DNA of 64,000 nt from positions 248,001-312,000 of the forward strand of contig NZ_JAAVUW010000003.1 in the NCBI RefSeq assembly GCF_018449605.1, given 5' to 3'. This DNA is from Luteibacter sp. dw_328 (lineage in GTDB: Bacteria > Pseudomonadota > Gammaproteobacteria > Xanthomonadales > Rhodanobacteraceae). Below the pieces are notes generated by a model. That model was not told the DNA's origin, ran no database searches, and worked only from the letters and a program-made list of their open reading frames with translations. Shown in pieces: positions 25,282-34,052 of this stretch; position 1 is the first letter of the stretch, and every line of letters starts with the position of its first letter. The position numbers and the translations under genes are program-made.

Positions 25282-27171
25282 ATGAATACTCGTTACAACG
25301 CTGCAGACATCGAAGTCCTCAGCGGCCTTGACCCGGTCAAGCGCCGCCCTGGCATGTACACCGACACCTCGCGACCGAACCACCTGGCGCAGGAAGTCAT
25401 CGACAACTCGGTCGACGAAGCCCTTGCCGGCCATGCGAAAACCATCGACGTCACCGTTTTCAACGACGGCTCGGTGGAAGTCACCGACGACGGCCGCGGC
25501 ATGCCCGTGGATATCCATCCCGAAGAGGGCGTTCCCGGCATCGAGCTGATCCTCACGCGCCTGCACGCCGGCGGCAAGTTCTCGAACAAGAACTACGCGT
25601 TCTCTGGCGGCCTGCACGGCGTCGGCGTCTCGGTGGTGAATGCGCTGTCGCACAAGGTCGACGTGACCATCCGTCGCGACGGCCAGGAATACCGCATGAG
25701 CTTCGCCAATGGCGACCGCTCCAGCGAGCTCGAAGTCATCGGCACCGTCCCCAAGAAGAAGACCGGCACCACCTTGCGTTTCTGGCCGGACGCGAAGTAC
25801 TTCGATACACCGAAGATCCTCGTCTCCAAGCTCAAGCACCTGCTGCGCGCCAAGGCCGTGCTCTGCGCGGGCCTTACCGTGCGCCTGCTCGATGAAGCCT
25901 CCGGCGAAACCACCGAGTGGTACTTCGAAGATGGCCTGCCCGACTATCTGCGCGGTGAGTTGCAGGGGGCGGAAGCGCTGCCGTCGGGCCTGTTCGTCAA
26001 GCATTTCGCCCGCGAGACCGATGCACTCGACGTCGCCCTCGCCTGGCTGCCGGAAGGCGACCTGGTCCAGGAAAGCTACGTCAACCTGATTCCCACCGCG
26101 CAGGGCGGCACGCATGTGAACGGCCTGCGTTCCGGCCTCACCAACGCCATCCGCGAGTTCTGCGACCTGCGCAACCTGCTGCCGCGAGGCGTGAAGCTGG
26201 CCCCGGAAGATGTCTGGGAACGCCTGGCCTTCGTACTCAGCGTGAAGCTGCAGGACGCCCAGTTCGCCGGCCAGACGAAGGAGCGCCTGTCGTCGCGCGC
26301 CGCCGCCGGCATCGTCGAGGGCGTGGTGCACGACGCCTTCAGCCTGTGGTTGAACCAGCACGTGGAAACGGGCGAGAAGATCGCCCAGCTCGCCATCGAG
26401 CGCGCTAGCGCACGCCTCAAGGCCGCCAAGCAGGTGGTTCGCAAGAAGATCACCTCGGGCCCTGCCCTGCCCGGAAAGCTCGCCGACTGCGCCTCGACCG
26501 ATCTCACCCGCACCGAAATCTTCCTCGTCGAGGGTGATTCGGCAGGCGGCTCGGCCAAGCAGGCCCGTGACAAGGACTTCCAGGCGATCCTTCCGCTACG
26601 CGGCAAGATCCTCAACACCTGGGAAGTCGAATCGACCGCCGTGCTCGCATCGCAGGAAGTGCACGATCTCGCCGTGGCGATCGGCTGCGATCCCGGCAAG
26701 GACGACCTCAGCGGCCTGCGTTACGGCAAGGTGGTCATCCTCGCCGACGCGGACTCCGACGGCCTGCATATCGCCACCCTTCTCTCCGCCTTGTTCCTGA
26801 AACACTTCCCCACCCTGGTCAGCCTGGGCCATGTCTTCGTCGCCATGCCGCCGCTGTTCCGCGTGGACGTGGGCAAGCAGGTGTTCTACTGCCTCGATGA
26901 AGAAGAAAAGCGCCTGATGCTGGAGAAGGTCGAGCGTGAAAAGATGAAGGGCGCCGTGAGCGTCACGCGCTTCAAGGGTCTGGGCGAGATGAATCCCGCG
27001 CAGTTGCGCGAGTCCACCGTCCATCCGGATACGCGTCGCCTGGTGCAGCTCACCATCGAAGCCGACGATGGCACCGCCAAGCTCATGGACATGCTTTTGG
27101 CCAAGAAGCGCGCAGGCGACCGCAAGCAGTGGCTGGAAGACAAGGGCGACCTGGCCACCCTCGAGGTTTGA
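25282..27171 (+). CDS. parE: DNA topoisomerase IV subunit B
   Basis: ATPase subunit of topoisomerase IV, which unlinks daughter chromosomes. The 629 residues match E. coli ParE (630) rather than GyrB (about 804) and lack the GyrB insert. Motifs seen are the GHKL ATPase site (EVIDNSVDEALAGHAK, VTDDGRGMPVD, GGLHGVGVSVVNALS), the QTKERLSS transducer region and the Toprim motif VEGDSAGGSAKQARD with DADSDGLHI. It ends TLEV as a complete protein. Not linked to parC in this window. Confidence 0.97.
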   Translation: MNTRYNAADIEVLSGLDPVKRRPGMYTDTSRPNHLAQEVIDNSVDEALAGHAKTIDVTVFNDGSVEVTDDGRGMPVDIHPEEGVPGIELILTRLHAGGKFSNKNYAFSGGLHGVGVSVVNALSHKVDVTIRRDGQEYRMSFANGDRSSELEVIGTVPKKKTGTTLRFWPDAKYFDTPKILVSKLKHLLRAKAVLCAGLTVRLLDEASGETTEWYFEDGLPDYLRGELQGAEALPSGLFVKHFARETDALDVALAWLPEGDLVQESYVNLIPTAQGGTHVNGLRSGLTNAIREFCDLRNLLPRGVKLAPEDVWERLAFVLSVKLQDAQFAGQTKERLSSRAAAGIVEGVVHDAFSLWLNQHVETGEKIAQLAIERASARLKAAKQVVRKKITSGPALPGKLADCASTDLTRTEIFLVEGDSAGGSAKQARDKDFQAILPLRGKILNTWEVESTAVLASQEVHDLAVAIGCDPGKDDLSGLRYGKVVILADADSDGLHIATLLSALFLKHFPTLVSLGHVFVAMPPLFRVDVGKQVFYCLDEEEKRLMLEKVEREKMKGAVSVTRFKGLGEMNPAQLRESTVHPDTRRLVQLTIEADDGTAKLMDMLLAKKRAGDRKQWLEDKGDLATLEV

Positions 27172-27185
27172 GGCTGGCGGGCTCT

Positions 27186-27268
27186 TGTGGGAGCCGATTC
27201 ATCGGCGATTGGGTGCTTGCGACGCCCTGGCCCGCTGCCGCGGGATCGCCGATGAATCGGCTCCTACA
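27186..27268. repeat. REP-family element, full length
   Basis: An 83-bp element, both ends intact, spacer GGGTGCTTGCGA and inner hairpin CCCGCTGCCGCGGG. Sits 15 bp after the parE stop in the convergent parE/pgi gap. Confidence 0.95.
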
Positions 27269-27283
27269 AAAAAAAGGCGGGCA

Positions 27284-27315
27284 CAAAAAAAACCGGCGCG
27301 AGCCGGTTTTTTTCG
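27284..27315. terminator. Bidirectional terminator between parE and pgi
   Basis: Stem AAAACCGGC/GCCGGTTTT with loop GCGA at about 27286-27313, flanked by A-runs on the left and T-runs on the right. It can terminate parE on the plus strand and pgi on the minus strand. Confidence 0.9.
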
Positions 27316-27330
27316 TCAACAACCATGCTC

Positions 27331-28965
27331 TCAACGACGCGAACGAATCGCCGTGATCAGCGCACGCGTTGCCCCGTCGAACTGCGACAGATCACCGGCG
27401 TCCTTGTCGTTCGACAGCGAGGGGTAGATCTGCTTGGCGATGACCTTGCCCAGCTCCACGCCCCACTGGTCGAATGCATTGATACCCCACAGGTGACCGA
27501 GCAGGAATACCTTGTGTTCGTACAGCGCGATCAGCGCACCCAGCGAATGCGGGGTGAGCGAGTCGAGCATGAACACGGTGCTCGGGCGGTCGCCCTTGAA
27601 CGTGCGCTGCGCGGCGAGGGCATGACGCTCTTCGTCCGTGCCTGTCTTCGCTTCGGCCAGGGCTTCTTCGTACGTCTTGCCCAGTGACAGCGCGGCCGCC
27701 TGCGCAAGCAGGTTCGACGTCAGCACGTCCTGGTTCTCGCGCAGCGGATGCGCCGGCTTGACCAGACCGATGAACTCCAGCGGCACGATATCGGTGCCCT
27801 GGTGCAGCGCCTGGAAATAAGCGTGCTGCGCGTTCGTGCCGATGCTGCCCCAGACCACCGGGACGCTCGCCTGCTTCACTTCGCTGCCATCGCTCGGATG
27901 CACATGCTTGCCGAGGCTTTCCATCTCCAACTGCTGGAGGTAGGACGGCAGGTCCACGAGCGAATCCACATAGGGAATCACAGCACGGCTGGTGGTACCG
28001 AGGATGTTGCGGTTCCAGATCTCGGCGATGGCAAGCAGTACCGGGAGGTTGTCCTTCCATTCCGCACTACGGAAATGGTCGTCCGTTTCGGCGGCGCCGG
28101 CGAGCAGGTCGCGGAAGCCCTTCATGCCGATGGCGAACGCAATGGACGCGCCCACTGCCGACCACAGCGAATAACGACCGCCGACGTAGTCCCACATCGG
28201 AAGTACCTGCGAGGCACCCCACTTGTGTACGGCTTCGTCGTTGGAGCTTACGGCGATGAAATGCTTCGAGGCCTTCGCCTCGTCACCGCCCTCGGCCTTG
28301 AGGATCCAGTTGCGGAACACGCCGCCGTTGAGCAGCGTTTCCTGCGTGTTGAAGCTCTTGGACACCAGGATGACCAGCGTGCGCGCCGGATCCAGTACCT
28401 TCATCAGGTCCGTCGCGGCCTGGCCGTCGACGTTGGTGAGGAAGTGGCTCTTGATGCCATCGACGTGGAACTGCTCGAGCGCATGCACGGCCAGGCGCGG
28501 GCCCAGATCCGAACCACCGATGCCGATGTTCACGACGTCGGTGACCCGACCGATCAGGCCGACCGACTCGCCTTCGCCCTTGTGCACGGCGTTGACGAGC
28601 GTTTCCATCTTGTCGAGCGCATCGGCGACTTCCTTGCGGACATCGGCCGGTGCTGCCGGATTGCGCGATGAGCCACCGCGCAAGGCGGTGTGCAGCACGG
28701 CGCGGTCTTCCGACGTGTTGATGTGCTTGCCTTCGAACATCGCATCGCGCGCGGCTTTCCAGCCGGTGCTTTCGATGTACTCGCCAACCGCATCGAGCGC
28801 GGCGACGTCGAGCTTCTGGCGGGAGGCGTCGAGAAGGATCGGACCCATGCGTCGGCGCAGGCGCTCACCGCGGGCTTCGTCCTGGACGAGCGCGCGGAGG
28901 TTGGTGGCGGCGAGACGGGAGGCGTGCTCCTCGAAGGAGGGCAGACGGTCGTGCTTTGATTCCAT
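27331..28965 (-). CDS. pgi: Glucose-6-phosphate isomerase
   Basis: Interconverts glucose 6-phosphate and fructose 6-phosphate. The 544 residues match the family (E. coli 549). Visible motifs are VVNIGIGGSDLGPRLAVHAL (phosphate binding), the LVSKSFNTQETL loop, the signature GGRYSLWSAVGASIAFAIG with catalytic Glu region, MESLGKHVHPSDG and the C-terminal INAFDQWGVELGK with catalytic Lys. ATG 28965 is used; a GTG three codons earlier also opens the frame. Next to panD, as in the E. coli pcnB-folK-panBCD area and related genomes. Confidence 0.97.
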   Translation of the reverse strand: MESKHDRLPSFEEHASRLAATNLRALVQDEARGERLRRRMGPILLDASRQKLDVAALDAVGEYIESTGWKAARDAMFEGKHINTSEDRAVLHTALRGGSSRNPAAPADVRKEVADALDKMETLVNAVHKGEGESVGLIGRVTDVVNIGIGGSDLGPRLAVHALEQFHVDGIKSHFLTNVDGQAATDLMKVLDPARTLVILVSKSFNTQETLLNGGVFRNWILKAEGGDEAKASKHFIAVSSNDEAVHKWGASQVLPMWDYVGGRYSLWSAVGASIAFAIGMKGFRDLLAGAAETDDHFRSAEWKDNLPVLLAIAEIWNRNILGTTSRAVIPYVDSLVDLPSYLQQLEMESLGKHVHPSDGSEVKQASVPVVWGSIGTNAQHAYFQALHQGTDIVPLEFIGLVKPAHPLRENQDVLTSNLLAQAAALSLGKTYEEALAEAKTGTDEERHALAAQRTFKGDRPSTVFMLDSLTPHSLGALIALYEHKVFLLGHLWGINAFDQWGVELGKVIAKQIYPSLSNDKDAGDLSQFDGATRALITAIRSRR

Positions 28966-29045
28966 GGCTTCCACTTGGCGGCGACGGAGAGGGGAATCCC
29001 GATCTTACCGCAGTGCAGCGTAGGCGGATTGCAAAAATCAGACGA

Positions 29046-29136
29046 TGTAGGAGCGGACCGCCGGCACCGATGAGGTTCAAAGCCTCATTCGGTGCCGGGG
29101 AAAGCCTGAGGGTTCGCGGACAAGTCCGCTCCTACA
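29046..29136. repeat. Palindromic repeat, divergent relative of the REP family
   Basis: Outer arms TGTAGGAGCGGA and TCCGCTCCTACA match the family ends, but the inner arm is different. The interior folds as a separate hairpin (CACCGATGAGG pairing with CCTCATTCGGTG). Lies between pgi and panD. Confidence 0.82.
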
Positions 29137-29147
29137 ACGCAGGCTGC

Positions 29148-29528
29148 TTACGCAGCCTGCTTGGGAATCGAATGGTTCGTATGCGTGATGCGGTTGTTCG
29201 CGTCGACGTAGACCAGGTCCGGCTGGTACTTGGCCATCTCGGCCTCGGACAGGCCGACGAAGGCGGCGATGATCACCAGGTCGCCGGTGGACACGCGGCG
29301 CGCGGCGCTACCGTTCACGGAGATGATGCCCGAGCCCTCTTCCGCACGCAGCGCGTACGTGACGAAGCGTTCGCCGTTGCTGATGTTCCAGGCATGGATC
29401 TGCTCGTACTCGCGGATACCCGCGGCGTCGAGCAGGTTGCCGTCGATGGCGATCGAACCTTCGTAGTTCAGCTCGGCGTGAGTCACCGTGGCCCGGTGGA
29501 TCTTGCACTTGAGCATGTTGAGGTGCAT
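29148..29528 (-). CDS. panD: Aspartate 1-decarboxylase precursor
   Basis: Makes beta-alanine for pantothenate. This pyruvoyl enzyme self-cleaves between Gly24 and Ser25 (NYEGSIAID) to create the cofactor. The 126 residues match E. coli (126). Conserved parts are [14 protein letters not shown], the substrate Tyr/Arg region and [19 protein letters not shown]. Last gene of the pan cluster, 138 bp after panC. Confidence 0.97.
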   Translation of the reverse strand: MHLNMLKCKIHRATVTHAELNYEGSIAIDGNLLDAAGIREYEQIHAWNISNGERFVTYALRAEEGSGIISVNGSAARRVSTGDLVIIAAFVGLSEAEMAKYQPDLVYVDANNRITHTNHSIPKQAA

Positions 29529-29666
29529 GGCGGTCTCTGGAGTTTGGCGGTTACAAAAACGCCCATTCTAACGGAGGGTTGCCCGCTCCGTCGCATGGGC
29601 TTCCTCTGTCGGTGCGCTTTATGGGGGACGACGCCCGGAAACGCAAGTCCCCGTTCGTGAAGGGAT

Positions 29667-30512
29667 TCAGTCGAAAGGCAGGTTGTCGATCAGGCGGGTC
29701 GCGCCCAACCGGGCGGCAACCAGCGCCACCAGGCCTTCCCGCTCGTCCGGAGCCGGCTCGGCAAGGTCTTCGGCACGGCGGATGGCCAGGTAATCCGGCA
29801 CGAAGCCGGCGCGCTCCAGCCGGGCCTTGGCGGCCTGCTCCAGCGCCTGCCAGTTATGCCCCTGGCGAAAGAGCTCACGGGTCTGCTGCAGCGTCGAGTA
29901 GATCTGCGGCGCGCGGGCCCGTTCCTGGGGCGAGAGGTACTGGTTGCGTGAGCTCATGGCCAGGCCATCCTCTTCACGCAGGGTCGGTCCCGACATGACC
30001 TTCACCGGCAGGGAGAGGTCCCGGACCATCCGCTCGATCACCTTGAGCTGCTGGAAGTCTTTCTGGCCAAACACGGCGAGGTCCGGCTGGACCAGGCTGA
30101 AAAGCTTGGCAACCACGGTGGCTACGCCGTCGAAATGACCCGGACGATGAGCACCTTCCAGGGTTTCGGTCAGGTCGGGCACGTGGATGCTCACGCTGGA
30201 GGCCGCGCCGAACGGATAGAGCGTCGAGACCTCCGGCGCGAACAGGATGTCGCACTCCGCCTCGGCGAGTCCGGCCTGGTCCTGGGCCAGGGTGCGGGGA
30301 TAGCGCTCGTAGTCCTCGCCCGGGCCGAACTGGGTCGGATTGACGAAGACGCTGGCGATCACACGGTCGGCGCGGGCACGGGCCAGCTTCAGCAGCGAAT
30401 AATGCCCGGCGTGGAGGTTGCCCAGGGTCGGCACGAAGCCGACGTTCAGGCCAGCACTGCGCCAGCCGCGAACAGTGGCGCGAAGTGCAGCGGCATCGGT
30501 AACGGTCTGCAT
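29667..30512 (-). CDS. panC: Pantothenate synthetase (pantoate--beta-alanine ligase)
   Basis: ATP-dependent joining of pantoate and beta-alanine. The 281 residues show the class I synthetase HIGH-like site GNLHAGHYSLLKLARA, VFVNPTQFGPGEDYERYPRT, FGQKDFQQLKVIERMVRDL and the KMSKS-equivalent MSSRNQYLSP. The usual PTMGxLHxGH reads PTLGNLHAGH. Nine bases separate it from panB upstream, indicating one transcript with panB, folK and pcnB. Confidence 0.97.
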   Translation of the reverse strand: MQTVTDAAALRATVRGWRSAGLNVGFVPTLGNLHAGHYSLLKLARARADRVIASVFVNPTQFGPGEDYERYPRTLAQDQAGLAEAECDILFAPEVSTLYPFGAASSVSIHVPDLTETLEGAHRPGHFDGVATVVAKLFSLVQPDLAVFGQKDFQQLKVIERMVRDLSLPVKVMSGPTLREEDGLAMSSRNQYLSPQERARAPQIYSTLQQTRELFRQGHNWQALEQAAKARLERAGFVPDYLAIRRAEDLAEPAPDEREGLVALVAARLGATRLIDNLPFD

Positions 30513-30521
30513 GGGGAGCCC

Positions 30522-31349
30522 TCAGCTGAAACTGTGTTCGACGCCGGGGAAGCGCTGTTCACGCACGTCCGCGACGTAGGCGCCAATGGCAGCCTGGATG
30601 GAATCGCGTCCAGCGAGGAAATCCTTGGAAAACTTCGGTCGTTTACCCGGTGTCAGGCCGAGCAGGTCGTAGACGACCAGCACCTGGCCGTCGCAGTCGA
30701 TACCCGCCCCGATCCCGATGACGGGGATGGACAGCTCAGCCGTGATGCGTGCCGCCAGCGCCGAGGGGACGCATTCGAGAACGAGCAGGTCGGCACCGGC
30801 GGCTTCGACCGCCCTCGCATCGGCAAACAGCTTGTCGGCGGTGTCCTGGGTCTTGCCCTGGACCTTATAGCCGCCGAACTTGTTCACCGACTGGGGGGTG
30901 AGGCCCAGGTGGCTGCACACCGGGATATCACGCTCGGCCAGGGCGGAGATGACCTCGCAGATGCGACCGGCGCCCTCGATCTTGACCATGGCCGCACCGC
31001 CCTGCCCGATCAGCCGCGCAGCGGCTTCCATCGCCGTGGGAACGTCACGGTCACTCATGAACGGCAGGTCGGCGACCAGCAGCGTGGCCGACAGGCCGCG
31101 TGCCGTCGCAGCGGTGTGATAGACCATCTCGTCGACGGTCACCGGCAAGGTGCTCGAACGTCCTTGCACCACCATGCCCAGCGAATCGCCGACCAGAGCT
31201 ACGTCGACACCGGCGGATTCCAGTTGGGCAGCGAAACTCGCGTCGTAGGCGGTGAGCATCACGATCTTCCGGCCTTCGGCTTTCATCGCCTTCAGACCCG
31301 GCACGGTCACCGGCTTTCGCGCCGGCGCGCTCGTTTTTTCCACGTACAC
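30522..31349 (-). CDS. panB: 3-methyl-2-oxobutanoate hydroxymethyltransferase
   Basis: First committed step to pantoate, adding a one-carbon unit from 5,10-methylene-THF to ketoisovalerate. The 275 residues hold [30 protein letters not shown] (metal Asp), [11 protein letters not shown], the [20 protein letters not shown] region and the catalytic Glu segment [11 protein letters not shown]. Two metal-site aspartates are present. Upstream is folK; downstream panC and panD. Confidence 0.97.
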   Translation of the reverse strand: MYVEKTSAPARKPVTVPGLKAMKAEGRKIVMLTAYDASFAAQLESAGVDVALVGDSLGMVVQGRSSTLPVTVDEMVYHTAATARGLSATLLVADLPFMSDRDVPTAMEAAARLIGQGGAAMVKIEGAGRICEVISALAERDIPVCSHLGLTPQSVNKFGGYKVQGKTQDTADKLFADARAVEAAGADLLVLECVPSALAARITAELSIPVIGIGAGIDCDGQVLVVYDLLGLTPGKRPKFSKDFLAGRDSIQAAIGAYVADVREQRFPGVEHSFS

Positions 31350-31414
31350 GCTGTGTCGCCTCGTTGGGTGAAACGGGAATTGTCCGCCTTGATGAGCGCT
31401 AGCTCAACCAAGAC

Positions 31415-31900
31415 TCACGAAAGCGGTATGCAGCCTTGGGTATCTATCTTCCCGAGCAGGTCGCTTACGCGCCCCACACCGGGCAACTCCGCATTGGCGG
31501 CGATATCGGCCAGGGGCATCAGCACGAAGGCGCGCTCGGCAATGCGCGGGTGCGGCACGCTCAGGCGTTCGTTGTCGATCACGTCGTCACCGTAGGCCAG
31601 CAGGTCGAGGTCCAGCGTCCGCGGCCCCCAGCGCTCGCCATCGCGAATACGACCGAAGGCACGCTCGGTCGCCAACAAGGCATCCAGAAGCTCCAGCGCC
31701 GGCAAACTCGTCTCGACAGCGATGGCCGCGTTGATGAAGTCGGGCTGCGCCACAGGCCCCCAGGGGGCCGTGCGGTAGAACCGCGAGCGCGCCGCGACAG
31801 CCACACCGGGCAACACGTCCAGGGCGGCGATCGCGGCATCGAGCCGTTCGCGCACTTCACCCAGGTTGCCGCCCAGTCCGATCAGGGCACGAACGATCAC
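31415..31900 (-). CDS. folK: 2-amino-4-hydroxy-6-hydroxymethyldihydropteridine pyrophosphokinase
   Basis: Transfers pyrophosphate from ATP to 6-hydroxymethyl-7,8-dihydropterin in folate synthesis. The 161 residues carry GLGGNLGEVRERL, RSRFYRTAPWGPVAQPDFIN and the metal/substrate motif RWGPRTLDLDLL with LSVPHPRIAERAFVL. The start is the GTG at 31900, which overlaps the pcnB stop (GTGA); upstream frame continues but antisense to nothing conserved. Length equals E. coli FolK (159). Confidence 0.95.
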   Translation of the reverse strand: MIVRALIGLGGNLGEVRERLDAAIAALDVLPGVAVAARSRFYRTAPWGPVAQPDFINAAIAVETSLPALELLDALLATERAFGRIRDGERWGPRTLDLDLLAYGDDVIDNERLSVPHPRIAERAFVLMPLADIAANAELPGVGRVSDLLGKIDTQGCIPLS

Positions 31901-33264
31901 GCGCCGCCCGAATCGCCCTTGCCGCGACCACCGGGCTTGCGCCGACGGCGGCGCTTGCGCGCAGGCGCCGTGGCTGCAACGGTGGTTTCGTGCACGGGAA
32001 CGCCACCGCCACCGAGTGCTGCCGCGAGCATCTCCGGCGGCAGCTGCTGCGCGTGCGCCCACCATTCACCAAGCTCACGCATGCGCTCGGATTCGTGCGC
32101 ACGCAGGAGGAGGAAGTCGAACGCCGCGCGGAAACGCGGATGCGACATCAGGCGGAACACACGCTTGCGATGGATCTGCTCGAAGCGGGGCTGGAGCGAC
32201 CAGATTTCTTCCATCGTGAAGGTAAAGCGGCGCGGAATAGCGACGCGCTGGCATTGCTCGCCCACCACGTGCACGGCAGCGCGCTGCCAGGCTTCATTGA
32301 TGTCGAAACCCTGGGCAATCCAGCCGTGCGCCTGATCACGCACCTCACCCCACAGCAGCACGGCATAGAGGAAGGCCGGGGTGACCGACTTGCCTTCGGC
32401 GATACGGGCATCGGTATTGGCCAGGCCCTGCTCGACCAGCGCACGGAGCGCCTGGTCGCCGCGCTCGAGCGCGCGTGCGGTGGCCGGAAAGAGGAACTTC
32501 AGGAGGCCGCAGGCTTCGAGCATCCGGAAGCTCTTCAGTCCGTGACCGGCAAGGAAGAGTTTCAGCGACTCGTCGAACAATCGGGCCGGCGCGGCCTCGC
32601 CCAGCAGGTGACCCAGCGAGGCGAACGGCGCCAGGGCTTCCTTGTCGATGGTGAAGCCCAGCTTGGCGGCGAGACGCGCCGCGCGAAGCATGCGCACGGG
32701 ATCTTCGCGATAGCGCAGGTCGGGGTCACCGATCAGTCGCATGGTCTTGTCTTCGAGATCCTGCATGCCGCCGACGTAGTCGCGCACGCTGAAGTCCGAG
32801 ATGTCGTAATAAAGGGCGTTGACGCGGAAGTCGCGGCGGACGGCGTCTTCCTCGATCGTCCCCCAGATATTGTCGCGAACGATCCGGCCGTCGACGATGT
32901 GGCGGTCGCCCTCACCCCCCGTGCCGTCCTCACCCGTGCCACGGAAGGTGGCCACCTCGATGATCTCCGGCCCAAAGACGACGTGGGCCAGCCGGAAGCG
33001 GCGGCCGATCAGGCGGCAATTGCGGAACAGCCCCTTGACCTCGTCCGGGGTGGCGTTCGTCGCCACGTCGAAGTCTTTCGGGTGACCGCCTAGCAAGAGG
33101 TCGCGCACGGCACCGCCGACCAGGTAGGCCGCGAACCCCGCGTCGTGCAGACGATAGAGGACGCGCAGCGCGGCCTTGCTGATGTTCTTGCGGGAAATGG
33201 AGTGGTGTTCGCGCGGGATGACGCTGAGCGTCGGCGCAACCTCATTCCTGGTTTCGGGATTCAA
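31897..33264 (-). CDS. pcnB: Poly(A) polymerase I
   Basis: Adds 3' poly(A) tails that promote RNA decay. The nucleotidyltransferase core holds YLVGGAVRDLLLGGHPKDFD (GG plus DxD metal site), VTFRG-like EVATFRGTGEDG and RDFRVNALYYD. RNA-binding neck and a very basic tail (KRRRRRKPGGRGKG) follow. No in-frame ATG is available near the expected N-terminus. TTG 33264 (455 residues, AGGA upstream) is chosen; TTG 33345 would add 27 residues. The conserved core begins VIPREHHSISRKNIS, so both starts cover it. Heads the pcnB-folK-panBC(-panD) operon as in E. coli. Confidence 0.92.
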   Translation of the reverse strand: MNPETRNEVAPTLSVIPREHHSISRKNISKAALRVLYRLHDAGFAAYLVGGAVRDLLLGGHPKDFDVATNATPDEVKGLFRNCRLIGRRFRLAHVVFGPEIIEVATFRGTGEDGTGGEGDRHIVDGRIVRDNIWGTIEEDAVRRDFRVNALYYDISDFSVRDYVGGMQDLEDKTMRLIGDPDLRYREDPVRMLRAARLAAKLGFTIDKEALAPFASLGHLLGEAAPARLFDESLKLFLAGHGLKSFRMLEACGLLKFLFPATARALERGDQALRALVEQGLANTDARIAEGKSVTPAFLYAVLLWGEVRDQAHGWIAQGFDINEAWQRAAVHVVGEQCQRVAIPRRFTFTMEEIWSLQPRFEQIHRKRVFRLMSHPRFRAAFDFLLLRAHESERMRELGEWWAHAQQLPPEMLAAALGGGGVPVHETTVAATAPARKRRRRRKPGGRGKGDSGGA

Positions 33265-33352
33265 GCGGTCGTGGTCCTGGCGGGCGCGGTGGCGTCCTTC
33301 AAGTGGGAAATGTAACGAATTAGACCCCGGCCGACGAGCCTGCAAAAAACCG

Positions 33353-33380
33353 TTGCCCGGCTCCGGGATTTCGCTATACT
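33353..33380 (+). promoter_or_regulatory. Sigma-70 promoter of tRNA-Glu/fdxA
   Basis: A -35 TTGCCC (33353-33358) and a -10 TATACT (33375-33380) with 16-bp spacing, followed by a GC-rich discriminator (AGCGCGC). It ends 28 bp before the mature tRNA. Confidence 0.8.
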
Positions 33381-33408
33381 AGCGCGCTTCGTACCCCACG
33401 TACGACCT

Positions 33409-33484
33409 GCTCCCTTCGTCTAGTGGTCTAGGACACTGCCCTCTCAAGGCGGGAACACGAGTTCGAACCTCGTAGGGAGCACCA
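33409..33484 (+). tRNA. tRNA-Glu (anticodon CTC)
   Basis: A 76-nt tRNA with acceptor GCTCCCT/AGGGAGC, loop CTCTCAA (anticodon CUC) and encoded CCA. The same-strand fdxA gene follows 29 bp later with no terminator between. Confidence 0.97.
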
Positions 33485-33513
33485 CTTTTCCTCTTTCGGC
33501 GCCCATTCTTCGC

Positions 33514-33837
33514 ATGACCTTTGTCGTCACTGACAACTGCATCAAGTGCAAGTACACGGATTGCGTCGAGGTTTGCCCGGTGGATGCCTTCCACCAGGGC
33601 CCAAACTTCCTGGTGATCAATCCGGACGAGTGCATCGACTGCACCCTGTGCGAGCCGGAATGCCCGATCAACGCGATCTACCCCGAGGACGACGTCCCCG
33701 CGGGTCAGGAAGTGTTCGTCGCGCTGAATGCCGAGCTCGCCAAGGCCTGGCCGGTCATTACCGAGCGCAAGGACGGCCTCCCGGACGCCAAGGAATGGGA
33801 AGGCAAGCCGGGCAAGATCGACCTGCTCGAGCGCTGA
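33514..33837 (+). CDS. fdxA: 7Fe ferredoxin FdxA
   Basis: Small cytosolic electron carrier with one [3Fe-4S] and one [4Fe-4S] cluster. The 107 residues begin [20 protein letters not shown]. The cysteine patterns are C-x2-C-x4-C-x3-CP for the first region and [12 protein letters not shown] for the second. The C-terminal extension (about 60-107) is typical of the Azotobacter FdI/FdxA type. No good ribosome site is seen in the short leader left after tRNA maturation. Probably expressed by read-through from the tRNA-Glu promoter. A terminator follows 19 bp after the stop. Confidence 0.95.
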   Translation: MTFVVTDNCIKCKYTDCVEVCPVDAFHQGPNFLVINPDECIDCTLCEPECPINAIYPEDDVPAGQEVFVALNAELAKAWPVITERKDGLPDAKEWEGKPGKIDLLER

Positions 33838-33856
33838 TCCACCCCCGAACATCACG

Positions 33857-33884
33857 AAAAAACGGCCTCACGGCCGTTTTTTTG
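33857..33884 (+). terminator. Rho-independent terminator of fdxA
   Basis: Stem AAAACGGCC/GGCCGTTTT with loop TCAC, followed by a run of seven T. Confidence 0.93.
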
Positions 33885-33888
33885 CTTT

Positions 33889-33970
33889 TGTAGGAGCCGA
33901 TTCATCGGCGATAGGGTGCTTGCCAGAACCCTGCCCGCTGCCGCGGGTTCGCCGATGAATCGGCTCCTAC
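33889..33970. repeat. REP-family element, full length
   Basis: An 82-bp element with intact inverted ends, spacer AGGGTGCTTGCC and an inner hairpin CCCGCTGCCGCGGG that continues GTTCG instead of GATCG. Between two terminators in the convergent fdxA/bamC gap. Confidence 0.94.
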
Positions 33971-34003
33971 CAACAGCTGCGCTTCGTTTTCAGAGTTACC
34001 CAT

Positions 34004-34036
34004 AAAAAACGCCGCCTCGAGGGCGGCGTTTTTTAT
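34004..34036. terminator. Bidirectional terminator downstream of the BamC-like gene
   Basis: Stem AAAAAACGCCGCC/GGCGGCGTTTTTT with loop TCGAG-type centre at about 34004-34034; A- and T-runs on both sides. Confidence 0.9.
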
Positions 34037-34052
34037 GCAGCGGCTAGCAGGC

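Noticed and set aside
31901-32065. N-terminal extension of folK upstream of GTG 31900
   Set aside because: It overlaps the pcnB tail in another frame, is Arg/Ala-rich and not conserved; the GTGA overlap and family length favour 31900.
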